Source: Campylobacterales bacterium
GTDB taxonomy: Bacteria; Campylobacterota; Campylobacteria; Campylobacterales; Arcobacteraceae
Length of the DNA: 5,270 bases
Assembly (NCBI GenBank): GCA_019752775.1
Contig: JAIELU010000262.1
Location: 1-5,270 of the forward strand
Direction: 5' to 3'
The translations under genes were made by a program, and so were the position numbers. Under the pieces are notes generated by a model. That model was not told the origin of the DNA, did no database searches, and saw nothing but the letters and a program-made list of their open reading frames with translations. Shown here in pieces: positions 1 to 5,270 of this stretch (its first letter is position 1; each line of letters begins with the position of its first letter).

Positions 1-739
1 TCCTAAGTTTTACCATGTTCCAATGATAAATAATCCTTCAGGAAAAAAACTATCTAAAAGAGATGGTGCAATGGATGTTATGGATTATAAAAATCTAGGA
101 TATTTACCAGAAGCATTATTGAACTTTTTAGTAAGACTGGGTTGGTCAAATGGTGACCAAGAAATTTTCTCAATGGAGGAGATGCTAGAACTATTTGACC
201 CATCAAATATCAATAAATCATCATCTTCATATAATGGTGAAAAACTGTTGTGGCTAAATAGTGAATATATAAAAGCAGTTTCAAATGATAGATTAATTGA
301 AGAATTAAAGTTTTTTGATTTAGATTTATCTCATCATGCTAAAAAAACAGAACTTTTAGATTTATCAAAACAAAGAGCTCAAACTATTGTTGAATTAAAA
401 AAATCTATTACTGATATTTTGGATATTCCAACTTCTTATGAAGAAAGTGGAGTTAAGAAGTTTGTAAAAGAAGATACAAAAGATTTCTTAGAAAAATATC
501 TTGAATTGTTAGAAAAAAATAAGGAAGACTTATACAATGTTGAAAATGTAGAAGCGATTACAAAACCATTTATTCATGATTTTGGCTTAAAATTTCCACA
601 ACTATTTCAACCAATAAGAATAGCCTTAACAGGTGGAACGCAAGCACCCTCTGTTTATGATATTATCGCAATATTAGGTTTCAATGAGGTTTCTATTAGG
701 CTAAAAGAAGCCTTAAAAAGAAATTTCCAAAATACTTGA
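1..739 (+). CDS. gltX: Glutamyl-tRNA synthetase, C-terminal half (5' end outside window)
   Basis: This class I aminoacyl-tRNA synthetase charges tRNA with glutamate in the cytoplasm. The open frame runs through the left edge (first whole codon at base 2, reading PKFYHVPMINNPSGKKLSKRDGA), so the ATG at 23 is internal and about 245 residues, roughly half the usual length, are visible. KLSKR is the class I KMSKS signature that closes over ATP and the tRNA acceptor end. It is followed by the family-typical stretch GYLPEALLNFLVRLGWSNGD and KLLWLNSEYI, then the helical anticodon-binding region ending in a conserved-looking IRIALTGGTQAPSVYDI segment. The TGA stop is at 737-739. Known of the clade: Campylobacterota usually carry two GltX paralogues and make Gln-tRNA indirectly through GatCAB. 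The Rossmann half is missing, so I cannot tell which paralogue this is. The family call is very secure. Confidence 0.96.
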   Translation, partial: PKFYHVPMINNPSGKKLSKRDGAMDVMDYKNLGYLPEALLNFLVRLGWSNGDQEIFSMEEMLELFDPSNINKSSSSYNGEKLLWLNSEYIKAVSNDRLIEELKFFDLDLSHHAKKTELLDLSKQRAQTIVELKKSITDILDIPTSYEESGVKKFVKEDTKDFLEKYLELLEKNKEDLYNVENVEAITKPFIHDFGLKFPQLFQPIRIALTGGTQAPSVYDIIAILGFNEVSIRLKEALKRNFQNT

Positions 740-764
740 TTATTTAATAATAATCTGGCATAAT
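736..764 (+). promoter_or_regulatory. Likely sigma70 promoter of the RRM gene, overlapping the gltX stop
   Basis: TTGATT (736-741, spanning the gltX TGA) lies 17 bases upstream of CATAAT (759-764), and TGG before CATAAT supplies the extended -10 TGn. Transcription would begin near 771, giving a leader of about 22 bases. The ribosome binding site AAAGGA (779-784) sits 8 bases before the ATG at 793. The elements are seen in the sequence; promoter activity is inferred, and AT-rich DNA produces such matches by chance fairly often. Confidence 0.55.
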
Positions 765-792
765 AACTACACATTTACAAAGGACAAAATAG

Positions 793-1059
793 ATGAATAT
801 TTACGTAGGTAATTTATCATATAGAATGAATGATAAAGAGTTAGAAGAAGTTTTCTCAAAATTTGGTGCAGTAAAAAGTGCAAAAGTTATCATGGATAGA
901 GAAACAGGAAAATCTAAAGGATTTGGTTTTATTGAAATGGAAGACTCAGCAGCTGGAGCTAAAGCAATTGAAGCTTTAAATGGTAATGAGAATGAAGGTA
1001 GAACTTTAAGAGTTAATGAAGCACAACCTAGAGCTGAAAAACCTAGAAGACAATTCTAA
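793..1059 (+). CDS. Small RNA-binding protein, single RRM domain
   Basis: This 88-residue protein is almost entirely one RNA recognition motif. RNP2 is IYVGNL (residues 3-8) and RNP1 is KGFGFIEM (42-49), with aromatic residues Y4, F44 and F46 in the usual RNA-stacking positions. The RETGKSKG loop before RNP1 and the NG/R-x-L-x-V motif near residues 63-74 complete the fold. A short basic tail (residues 78-88, RAEKPRRQF) follows and could add nonspecific RNA affinity. Similar single-RRM proteins are known from cyanobacteria, where some are cold-induced, and from Helicobacter. In bacteria they are thought to act as cytoplasmic RNA chaperones or regulators, but the targets here are unknown. The start is well supported by AAAGGA 8 bases upstream. 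The gene appears to be a single-gene unit between its own promoter and a terminator, so its position after gltX says little about function. Confidence 0.93.
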   Translation: MNIYVGNLSYRMNDKELEEVFSKFGAVKSAKVIMDRETGKSKGFGFIEMEDSAAGAKAIEALNGNENEGRTLRVNEAQPRAEKPRRQF

Positions 1060-1066
1060 TCTAAAA

Positions 1067-1100
1067 AAGTAGTGTTTTTTTAAATCACTACTTCCTTTTT
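1067..1100 (+). terminator. Rho-independent terminator after the RRM gene
   Basis: The arms AAGTAGTG (1067-1074) and CACTACTT (1086-1093) form a perfect 8-base-pair stem around an 11-base loop, followed by CC and a T5 tract (1096-1100). It begins 7 bases after the RRM stop. A run of six A (1063-1068) precedes the left arm, so it could also terminate in the opposite direction, although no convergent gene is present. It separates the gltX/RRM region from the two-component and efflux genes. Confidence 0.82.
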
Positions 1101-1135
1101 ATACAAAAAATAATCAAAAACAATTTCTTTTTTTA

Positions 1136-1144
1136 TGTTATAAT
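1136..1144 (+). promoter_or_regulatory. Extended -10 promoter of the two-component operon
   Basis: TGTTATAAT is a perfect match to the extended -10 consensus TGnTATAAT. No TTGACA-like -35 lies about 17 bases upstream, where the sequence is A- and T-rich; this is the normal look of housekeeping promoters in Campylobacterota. Transcription would start near 1150-1152, only about 8-10 bases before the ATG at 1160, so the Shine-Dalgarno AAGGA (1150-1154) would sit at the very 5' end of the mRNA. The motif is seen; use as a promoter is inferred. Confidence 0.75.
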
Positions 1145-1159
1145 TTTTCAAGGATTATT

Positions 1160-1822
1160 ATGAAAATATTATTATTAGAAGATGATTTAATACTTAATGA
1201 AATTATAGAAGAACATCTACTTTCACAAAATTATGAAGTTAGTGCAGTTTATACTGGTTTAGAAGCACAAGATTTACTATACAGCCAGAAATTTGATTTA
1301 TTACTTTTAGATGTAAATGTTCCAATTCTTAATGGTTTTGAACTATTAAAAGAGTTGAGACAAAAAGAGATTTATACACCAGCCATATTTTTAACTTCTT
1401 TAAATCAAATAAGTGATATTGAAAAAGGATTTAAATCTGGTTGTGATGACTATATTAAAAAACCCTTTGAACTAAAAGAGTTAGATATTAGAATAAATAA
1501 TATCAAACGACTCTTTCAGATAAATCCAAATAACTTAATTGAAATATCGAAAGATATATTTTTAGATAAAAAAAATCTTATGATTGAAAAAGAACAAAAT
1601 CATATACACATAACCAAAAAAGAGTGTGAAGTTTTAGAATATTTAATTAATAATAACACTAAAGTAGTAAGTATTAATGAACTTAGTTTAAATGTTTGGG
1701 CTTATGAAGAAACACCTATTTCATCAACAATTAGAACATATATTAAGAATCTTCGGAAGATATTAGGAGATGAATATATAATAAATTTAAGAGGAGTTGG
1801 TTATCGATTTAACAAGCAGTGA
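1160..1822 (+). CDS. OmpR/PhoB-family response regulator, CrdR/CusR-like by context
   Basis: This is a cytoplasmic transcription factor controlled by phosphorylation. The receiver domain covers residues 1-115: acidic pair D8-D9, phosphoacceptor D51 (LLLLDVNVP), switch T79, Y98 and K101-P102 (KKPF). The DNA-binding winged helix covers about 128-220: ITKKECEVLEYL, then the recognition-helix region with SSTIRTYIKNLRKIL, and the terminal wing motif RGVGYRF. At 220 residues it has standard length with all catalytic residues present. The start has AAGGA 5 bases upstream and a perfect extended -10 just before that. The gene overlaps the downstream kinase frame, its evident partner. The most likely targets are the Met-rich protein and efflux genes beginning at 3019. 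In Helicobacter pylori the CrdRS pair controls a crdAB-czcBA copper locus of the same gene order. That this regulator responds to copper or silver is inferred from neighbours; the receiver and wing alone do not show it. Confidence 0.93.
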   Translation: MKILLLEDDLILNEIIEEHLLSQNYEVSAVYTGLEAQDLLYSQKFDLLLLDVNVPILNGFELLKELRQKEIYTPAIFLTSLNQISDIEKGFKSGCDDYIKKPFELKELDIRINNIKRLFQINPNNLIEISKDIFLDKKNLMIEKEQNHIHITKKECEVLEYLINNNTKVVSINELSLNVWAYEETPISSTIRTYIKNLRKILGDEYIINLRGVGYRFNKQ

Positions 1823-1830
1823 AAAAAGCA
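1789..1830 (+). promoter_or_regulatory. Regulator/kinase overlap with ambiguous kinase start
   Basis: The regulator stops at TGA 1820-1822. The only in-frame start that keeps the whole first membrane segment of the kinase is TTG 1797, directly abutting GAGGAG (1791-1796) with no spacing, and a TAA at 1788-1790 closes the frame just upstream. A GTG at 1819 overlaps the TGA (GTGA), as typical of coupled genes, but reads in another frame and hits TAG at 1858. A six-A run (1822-1827) follows; one more A would join this GTG to the kinase frame as VKKSTYYRFLLLYLG. Confidence 0.6.
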
Positions 1831-2951
1831 CATATTATAGATTTTTATTATTGTATCTAGGTTCTTCTTTTATCTTAATGGCATTTATTGCAATTCTTTA
1901 TTATCAGAATGAAAAAATTCTTTATTACGATTTAACTAAATCAAATATGCAAAATGAAGTCTCAAAAATCTCATCTCAAATTATACTTTCTCACATGAAA
2001 GGGAATACGTTTAATAAAGATGAATTACTCGAAAAAAAAGATTATAAAATCTCATTTTATGATAAAAATGAAAATAAAATATTTGGAAATCTTGATGAAA
2101 ATATTGATTTCTCAAAAAAGATTATTGATACAAAAAATAGTTTTATTTTAGTTGATGATTCTGTTTTAGGGCATTTAGATATATATCATATTGCTTTAAA
2201 AGAGAATATGTATTTTAAAAAAATTGAAGAATTAAAACTAAATATTATAGGTTTATTTTTTGTTATTTATTTAATTATTGCAATTATTGGATTCTATTTA
2301 GCGAAGTTATTTTTAAAACCAATAAAAGATGAAAGATTAAAACTTAACAACTTTATAAAAGATACAACTCACGAATTAAACACGCCCATAAGTGCTATTC
2401 TAATGTCAACTGAAAATGAAAATTTAAGTGAAAAACAAATAGAAAGAGTAAAAATAAGTGCAAGAAGAATTTCTGAAATTTATAATGATTTAACATATTT
2501 ATTTTTAGAAAATAAAGAGCCAATTAAAAATATTCAAGAGTTTAATTTGAAAGATTTGATAAATGAACAAATGCAATATTTAGAACTTATTTCATCAAAA
2601 AAGAAAATTATTATAAGTAAAAAAATAGAAGATTTTGATTATAAAATTAATAAAGATGATTTTATTAGAATCTTTAATAATCTAGTTTCAAATGCAATAA
2701 AATACAATAAAATATCTGGAACAATAGATATTTCACTTAAAAATAATATATTAAAAATATCGGATTCTGGAATAGGAATAGAAAAAGACAAAATAAATGA
2801 TATTTATAAACGATATTTTAGAGCCACAAATGAACAAGGTGGTTTTGGAATAGGTTTAAATATAGTAAGTCATATTTGTAGTTTTTACAAAATAAAAATT
2901 ACGGTTGATTCAAAGATAAATCAAGGAACAACTTTTACTTTAATTTTTTAG
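1797..2951 (+). CDS. Membrane sensor histidine kinase, CrdS/CusS-like by context
   Basis: This inner-membrane sensor phosphorylates the adjacent regulator. From the TTG start (384 residues), membrane segment 1 spans about 15-36, a periplasmic domain about 37-146, and segment 2 about 147-171. A roughly 20-residue linker leads straight to the H-box with H192 (THELNTP), leaving no room for a HAMP domain. The catalytic domain has the N-box (N295, N299, K302), the G1 box DSGIG (323-327), the F-box region YKRYF and the G2 box GGFGIGL (348-354). All kinase motifs look intact. HELNTP rather than HELRTP is common in kinases of Campylobacterota. The periplasmic part holds H66-M67, H126, H131 and M138 but no cysteine; these might be metal ligands, but this is not shown. 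The kinase frame overlaps the regulator by 26 bases with a doubtful start. Kinase identity is certain; the metal stimulus is inferred from the efflux genes downstream. Confidence 0.93.
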   Translation: MVIDLTSSEKSTYYRFLLLYLGSSFILMAFIAILYYQNEKILYYDLTKSNMQNEVSKISSQIILSHMKGNTFNKDELLEKKDYKISFYDKNENKIFGNLDENIDFSKKIIDTKNSFILVDDSVLGHLDIYHIALKENMYFKKIEELKLNIIGLFFVIYLIIAIIGFYLAKLFLKPIKDERLKLNNFIKDTTHELNTPISAILMSTENENLSEKQIERVKISARRISEIYNDLTYLFLENKEPIKNIQEFNLKDLINEQMQYLELISSKKKIIISKKIEDFDYKINKDDFIRIFNNLVSNAIKYNKISGTIDISLKNNILKISDSGIGIEKDKINDIYKRYFRATNEQGGFGIGLNIVSHICSFYKIKITVDSKINQGTTFTLIF

Positions 2952-2985
2952 TTTCTACACATAAACTCCTCATAAAAGAAATAAA

Positions 2986-3014
2986 ATACTCTTAATTTAA
3001 TATCTTAGGAGTAT
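2986..3014 (+). promoter_or_regulatory. Inverted repeat covering the Shine-Dalgarno of the Met-rich protein gene
   Basis: ATACTCTTAA (2986-2995) and TTAGGAGTAT (3005-3014) are complementary over ten positions with one T-G wobble, around a 9-base loop. The right arm contains the AGGAG ribosome binding site (3007-3011) that lies 7 bases before the ATG at 3019. As RNA it would hide the ribosome binding site; as DNA, with arm centres about 19 bases apart, it could be an operator for a dimeric regulator such as the upstream response regulator. Only two pairs are G-C, so the RNA stem would be weak. I found no convincing -10 for a separate promoter here; readthrough from the kinase gene is possible. 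Confidence 0.5.
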
Positions 3015-3018
3015 ATCA

Positions 3019-3402
3019 ATGCAAAATATAATCAAAATAATTTTAGGGTTTTTTCTTACATTTACCTTTTTAAATGCTCAAGTTTTAGAGCAAAATGGTG
3101 AAAAGGATGGATACGAAGTAACATTAAAATCATCAAAAGCTTTAGTTGTTGGAAGTAATGAACTACTGATTACATTATCAAAAGATTCAAAAATTGTAGA
3201 ATCTGTAAAAGTAAAAGCAAAATTTTTTATGCCTGAAATGCCAGGAATGCCTTATATGGAATCAGAAGATAATGCTACTTTAGTTAATGGAGTTTATAAA
3301 ATGAATATAAATCTTCCAATGAGTGGAACTTGGCAATATCAACTAAAATTTAAAACAGATGACGGAGTTGTTCATACTATTAAAGGTAGCGTGAATTTAT
3401 AA
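3019..3402 (+). CDS. Secreted FixH/YtkA-like protein with Met array, CrdA-like
   Basis: This is a 127-residue probable periplasmic metal-binding protein. An N-terminal signal peptide (K6, then a hydrophobic core at 7-18, likely cleavage after LNA at residue 20) leads to a compact beta-rich domain resembling the YtkA/FixH family. Its hallmark is MPEMPGMPYM (residues 71-80), giving methionines 71, 74, 77 and 80 at a regular three-residue spacing. M95, M101 and W105 lie in the following strand region (NLPMSGTW). Thioether clusters of this kind suit Cu(I) or Ag(I). The start is backed by AGGAG 7 bases upstream, inside an inverted repeat. Its TAA overlaps the ATG of the outer membrane factor by one base (TAATG), so the two are coupled. 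Position and size match crdA of Helicobacter pylori. A periplasmic chaperone role comparable to CusF is inferred. A FixH role in cytochrome oxidase assembly is less likely because no fix or ccoN genes are near. Confidence 0.85.
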   Translation: MQNIIKIILGFFLTFTFLNAQVLEQNGEKDGYEVTLKSSKALVVGSNELLITLSKDSKIVESVKVKAKFFMPEMPGMPYMESEDNATLVNGVYKMNINLPMSGTWQYQLKFKTDDGVVHTIKGSVNL

Positions 3403-4592
3403 TGTTAAGAATATTACTAAGCTCATTTCTTGCTAGTTCACTATTGAGTGCTGTAACAATAGATGAGCTAGTAAAAAATAGTTTTGAAAAAAACTATGAT
3501 TTAAAAAGTTTAAATAAATCAATAAAAGTAGCAGATGAACAAATAAAAGTCTCTAAGAATTGGGAAAATCCAATGCTTGCTTTTAAGGTAAATAACATTG
3601 GATTAAATAAACCATTATCAAATCAAAAAGAGTATGGTGTTGAACTTTCACAAGTTATTCCTATTGGAAGAACTCTTGATATTGAAGAAAATATTGCTAG
3701 AAAAGATAGAAATATAAAACAGTTTGATTTAGAAGATAAAAAACTTGAACTTGAATCAAAAATCTATGAGTACTCATATAATATTTTGATTTTAGAAAAA
3801 CGATATAAACTAATAGAAAACTATTTAAAAAATATAGAAAAACTTGAAGAGTTATATAGTTCTTTATATAAATATCAAAAAGCCTCTTTAAATGAAGTTT
3901 TAAATACAAAAGTATCATATTTAGATTTGAAACTTGAACTTGATAATTTAAAAACTATGATAGATAATTTATATCTAAATTTAGAACTAATAAGTTATGA
4001 AAAAGTTGAAAGCATAGATGAAAATGTTGAGATAAAAGAGATAAATAAAGCTTTTATAAATCAAGAACTTATTATCACTCATCCAAAAATAAAAACCTTA
4101 GAAGAAGATAGCTCAAAATACAAAGAAATGGCAAGTTTAGAAGAAGCAAAGAAATATTCAAATGTAACTTTGAGTGTTGAATATATGCAAAATGATGAAC
4201 AAGATTATGGAAATGTAACAGTAGGAATTCCACTTCCACTTTATAAAACTGAAAATATAAATGCTTTAAAAGCTAAACTAAACTCAAATGAGACAAATGA
4301 TAAATTGGATAGTTTTATTCATAATTTATCTTTGCAAATAAATATTTATTTAAACAACCTAAATCAAAGTGCTAGAAATTATAAACTTATCCAAAAAGAG
4401 ATAATTCCACTAAAACAAAAAATCCAAACAAATATAGAAAATTACAACAGCTTCGATATGGTAAAGCCAGAAGAAAGTATAAAAAATTTAAATGAGTTAA
4501 TTACATATGAAACAAAAGCTTTAGATGAAGCATTAAAATATTATGAGAGTTATTCACAACTTATCTACTTTACAAATAAAGGTTTAAAATGA
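3402..4592 (+). CDS. TolC-family outer membrane efflux channel, CrdB/CusC-like
   Basis: This protein forms the trimeric outer membrane exit duct of a tripartite efflux pump. It has 396 residues with a signal peptide (hydrophobic 2-16, cleavage probably after SA at 17) and no lipobox cysteine, unlike lipidated CusC of E. coli. Two repeats of the outer-membrane-efflux domain are visible. Each has a beta-strand part, NWENPMLAFKV to YGVELSQVIPIG (residues 53-89) and YSNVTLSVEYM to YGNVTVGIPLPLY (252-281), and each is followed by long, Lys/Glu/Leu-rich coiled-coil helices (92-200 and 284-385). It is somewhat shorter than E. coli CusC (about 450), mainly in loops. The ATG overlaps the preceding stop by one base; the nearest Shine-Dalgarno-like AAAGG (3382-3386) is 15 bases away, so translation probably depends on coupling. 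The stop overlaps the adaptor start (ATGA). Substrate is set by the pump and is inferred to be copper or silver. Confidence 0.92.
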   Translation: MLRILLSSFLASSLLSAVTIDELVKNSFEKNYDLKSLNKSIKVADEQIKVSKNWENPMLAFKVNNIGLNKPLSNQKEYGVELSQVIPIGRTLDIEENIARKDRNIKQFDLEDKKLELESKIYEYSYNILILEKRYKLIENYLKNIEKLEELYSSLYKYQKASLNEVLNTKVSYLDLKLELDNLKTMIDNLYLNLELISYEKVESIDENVEIKEINKAFINQELIITHPKIKTLEEDSSKYKEMASLEEAKKYSNVTLSVEYMQNDEQDYGNVTVGIPLPLYKTENINALKAKLNSNETNDKLDSFIHNLSLQINIYLNNLNQSARNYKLIQKEIIPLKQKIQTNIENYNSFDMVKPEESIKNLNELITYETKALDEALKYYESYSQLIYFTNKGLK

Positions 4593-5270
4593 TTAAAATA
4601 TTGATATTAAGTACCCTGCTTTTTAGTGGGTTTTTGCAAGCACAGATTTTAGATGCAAAACAGTTATTTAATAAAAAAATTACGAAAGTAGTAAAAGAAG
4701 AAGTATCTATAAACAAAAATTTTTATGGAATAACAAAAATAGATGAATCATCTTTGGTTGATATTACAAGTAGATTTGATGGTTATATTACAAAACTAAA
4801 TGCAAATAAAAAATATATGACCATAAAAAAAGGTGAACCTTTATATTCTGTATATTCACAAGAACTTTTAAGTATTCAAAATGAACTACAAGTAGCTAAG
4901 AATTTTAATCAAAATATTTACCAAAGTACTTTTTCAAGACTTGATAATTTAGATATTTCAAAAAATGAACAACAAAAAATAAAAGATGGAAAAATGAATT
5001 CAACAGGGTTAATTGTACCTTCTCCTATAAATGGTTTAATAATGGAAAAAAATGTAAACCAATCAAGTGCAATAACTAAAGGAAATATGCTTTTACAAAT
5101 GGCTAGTTTAGATAAAATCTGGTTTATAGCTTCTGTTTATCAAAGTGATTTAGAGTACATAAAAAAAGATAAAGATGCAGTTATAAATATAGATGGAGTA
5201 AATCAAAAGTTAAATTCAAAGGTTGATTTTATCTACCCTATTTTTGATGAAAAAACTAAAACAGTTGATG
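4589..5270 (+). CDS. RND efflux periplasmic adaptor, CusB/CzcB-like (3' end outside window)
   Basis: This membrane-fusion protein links an RND pump to the outer membrane channel. The first 227 residues are present and the frame is open at the right edge. A signal peptide ends near LQA (residue 18); there is no lipobox cysteine. The family pattern is clear: first lipoyl half FDGYITKL (63-70) and KKGEPLYSVYSQEL (80-93), a short helical hairpin (about 93-138), second lipoyl half SPINGLIMEKNV (145-156) with TKGNMLLQMASLDKIWFIASV (163-183), and the beta-barrel YPIFDEKTKTV (216-226), as in CusB. The stretch before the first lipoyl half is short (19-55) and has no methionines, unlike the Cu(I)-binding N-terminus of E. 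coli CusB. The start overlaps the channel gene's stop by 4 bases (ATGA), with AAAGG 6 bases upstream. A CusA/CzcA-type pump gene is expected directly downstream. Confidence 0.92.
   Translation, partial: MIKILILSTLLFSGFLQAQILDAKQLFNKKITKVVKEEVSINKNFYGITKIDESSLVDITSRFDGYITKLNANKKYMTIKKGEPLYSVYSQELLSIQNELQVAKNFNQNIYQSTFSRLDNLDISKNEQQKIKDGKMNSTGLIVPSPINGLIMEKNVNQSSAITKGNMLLQMASLDKIWFIASVYQSDLEYIKKDKDAVINIDGVNQKLNSKVDFIYPIFDEKTKTVD

Noticed and set aside
23..739. ATG at 23 as the start of an independent short gene
   Set aside because: The frame continues upstream to the left edge with gltX-like residues (PKFYHVP), and the KLSKR motif directly after it belongs in the middle of a full synthetase.
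1140..1158. ATAAT/ATTAT inverted repeat over the regulator's -10
   Set aside because: It is only five A/T pairs and is explained by the -10 hexamer itself in an AT-rich context.
1819..1860. A 13-codon open frame from GTG 1819 as a real small peptide gene
   Set aside because: It has no Shine-Dalgarno of its own and its sequence is just the out-of-frame kinase N-terminus; it is more informative as evidence for a frame problem or slippage site.
2982..2987. TAAAAT as a -10 for a separate promoter of the Met-rich protein gene
   Set aside because: There is no TG extension and no plausible -35 about 17 bases upstream; similar AT-rich hexamers (TTTAAT at 2939 and 2996) are equally good, so none can be singled out.
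3765..3778. Perfect 14-base palindrome TATGAGTACTCATA, sharing TACTC/GAGTA half-sites with the repeat at 2986-3014
   Set aside because: It lies in the middle of the channel gene, encodes ordinary helix residues (YEYSY), has the half-sites in the opposite orientation, and one such palindrome in about 5 kb of AT-rich sequence is near chance expectation.
3697..3918. A 73-codon minus-strand open frame inside the outer membrane channel gene
   Set aside because: It is antisense to a clear TolC-family coding sequence, has a low-complexity Leu/Tyr/Phe composition expected from reversed AT-rich codons, and has no supporting neighbour or motif.

Overview
The window is very AT-rich, tightly packed and entirely plus-strand. 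Several features point to a Campylobacterota bacterium, most likely of the Arcobacter group: an extended -10 promoter (TGnTATAAT) without a recognisable -35, a histidine kinase whose H-box reads HELNTP, a small stand-alone RRM protein after gltX, and above all a metal-efflux gene order matching the Helicobacter pylori crdA-crdB-czcB copper locus. This assignment rests on family resemblance and gene order; no search was run.

Layout: (1) bases 1-739 hold the C-terminal half of glutamyl-tRNA synthetase (gltX), entering from the left. (2) A small RRM RNA-binding protein (793-1059) follows, with its own likely promoter overlapping the gltX stop and a rho-independent terminator behind it (about 1067-1100). 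(3) From 1136 onward lies what looks like one regulatory and efflux unit: an extended -10 promoter, an OmpR-type response regulator (1160-1822), an overlapping membrane histidine kinase (1797-2951), a 67-base gap with an inverted repeat that covers the next gene's Shine-Dalgarno, a small secreted FixH/YtkA-like protein with a four-methionine array (3019-3402), a TolC-family outer membrane factor (3402-4592), and a CusB/CzcB-type periplasmic adaptor (4589 to the right edge, 3' end missing). No stretch over 300 bases lacks a gene.

How it probably works: the kinase senses a periplasmic signal, plausibly Cu(I) or Ag(I), and phosphorylates the regulator, which turns on the efflux genes. The small Met-rich protein would bind periplasmic metal. 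The adaptor and outer membrane channel would join an RND pump, expected just beyond the right edge, into an envelope-spanning exporter. The last three genes overlap by 1 and 4 bases and look translationally coupled. Metal specificity and regulatory target are inferences from gene order and motifs.

The points most worth a second look are the histidine kinase start (only a poor TTG is in frame, while a GTGA overlap next to an A6 run is one base out of frame), the Shine-Dalgarno-covering inverted repeat before the efflux genes, and the Met-x-x-Met array.
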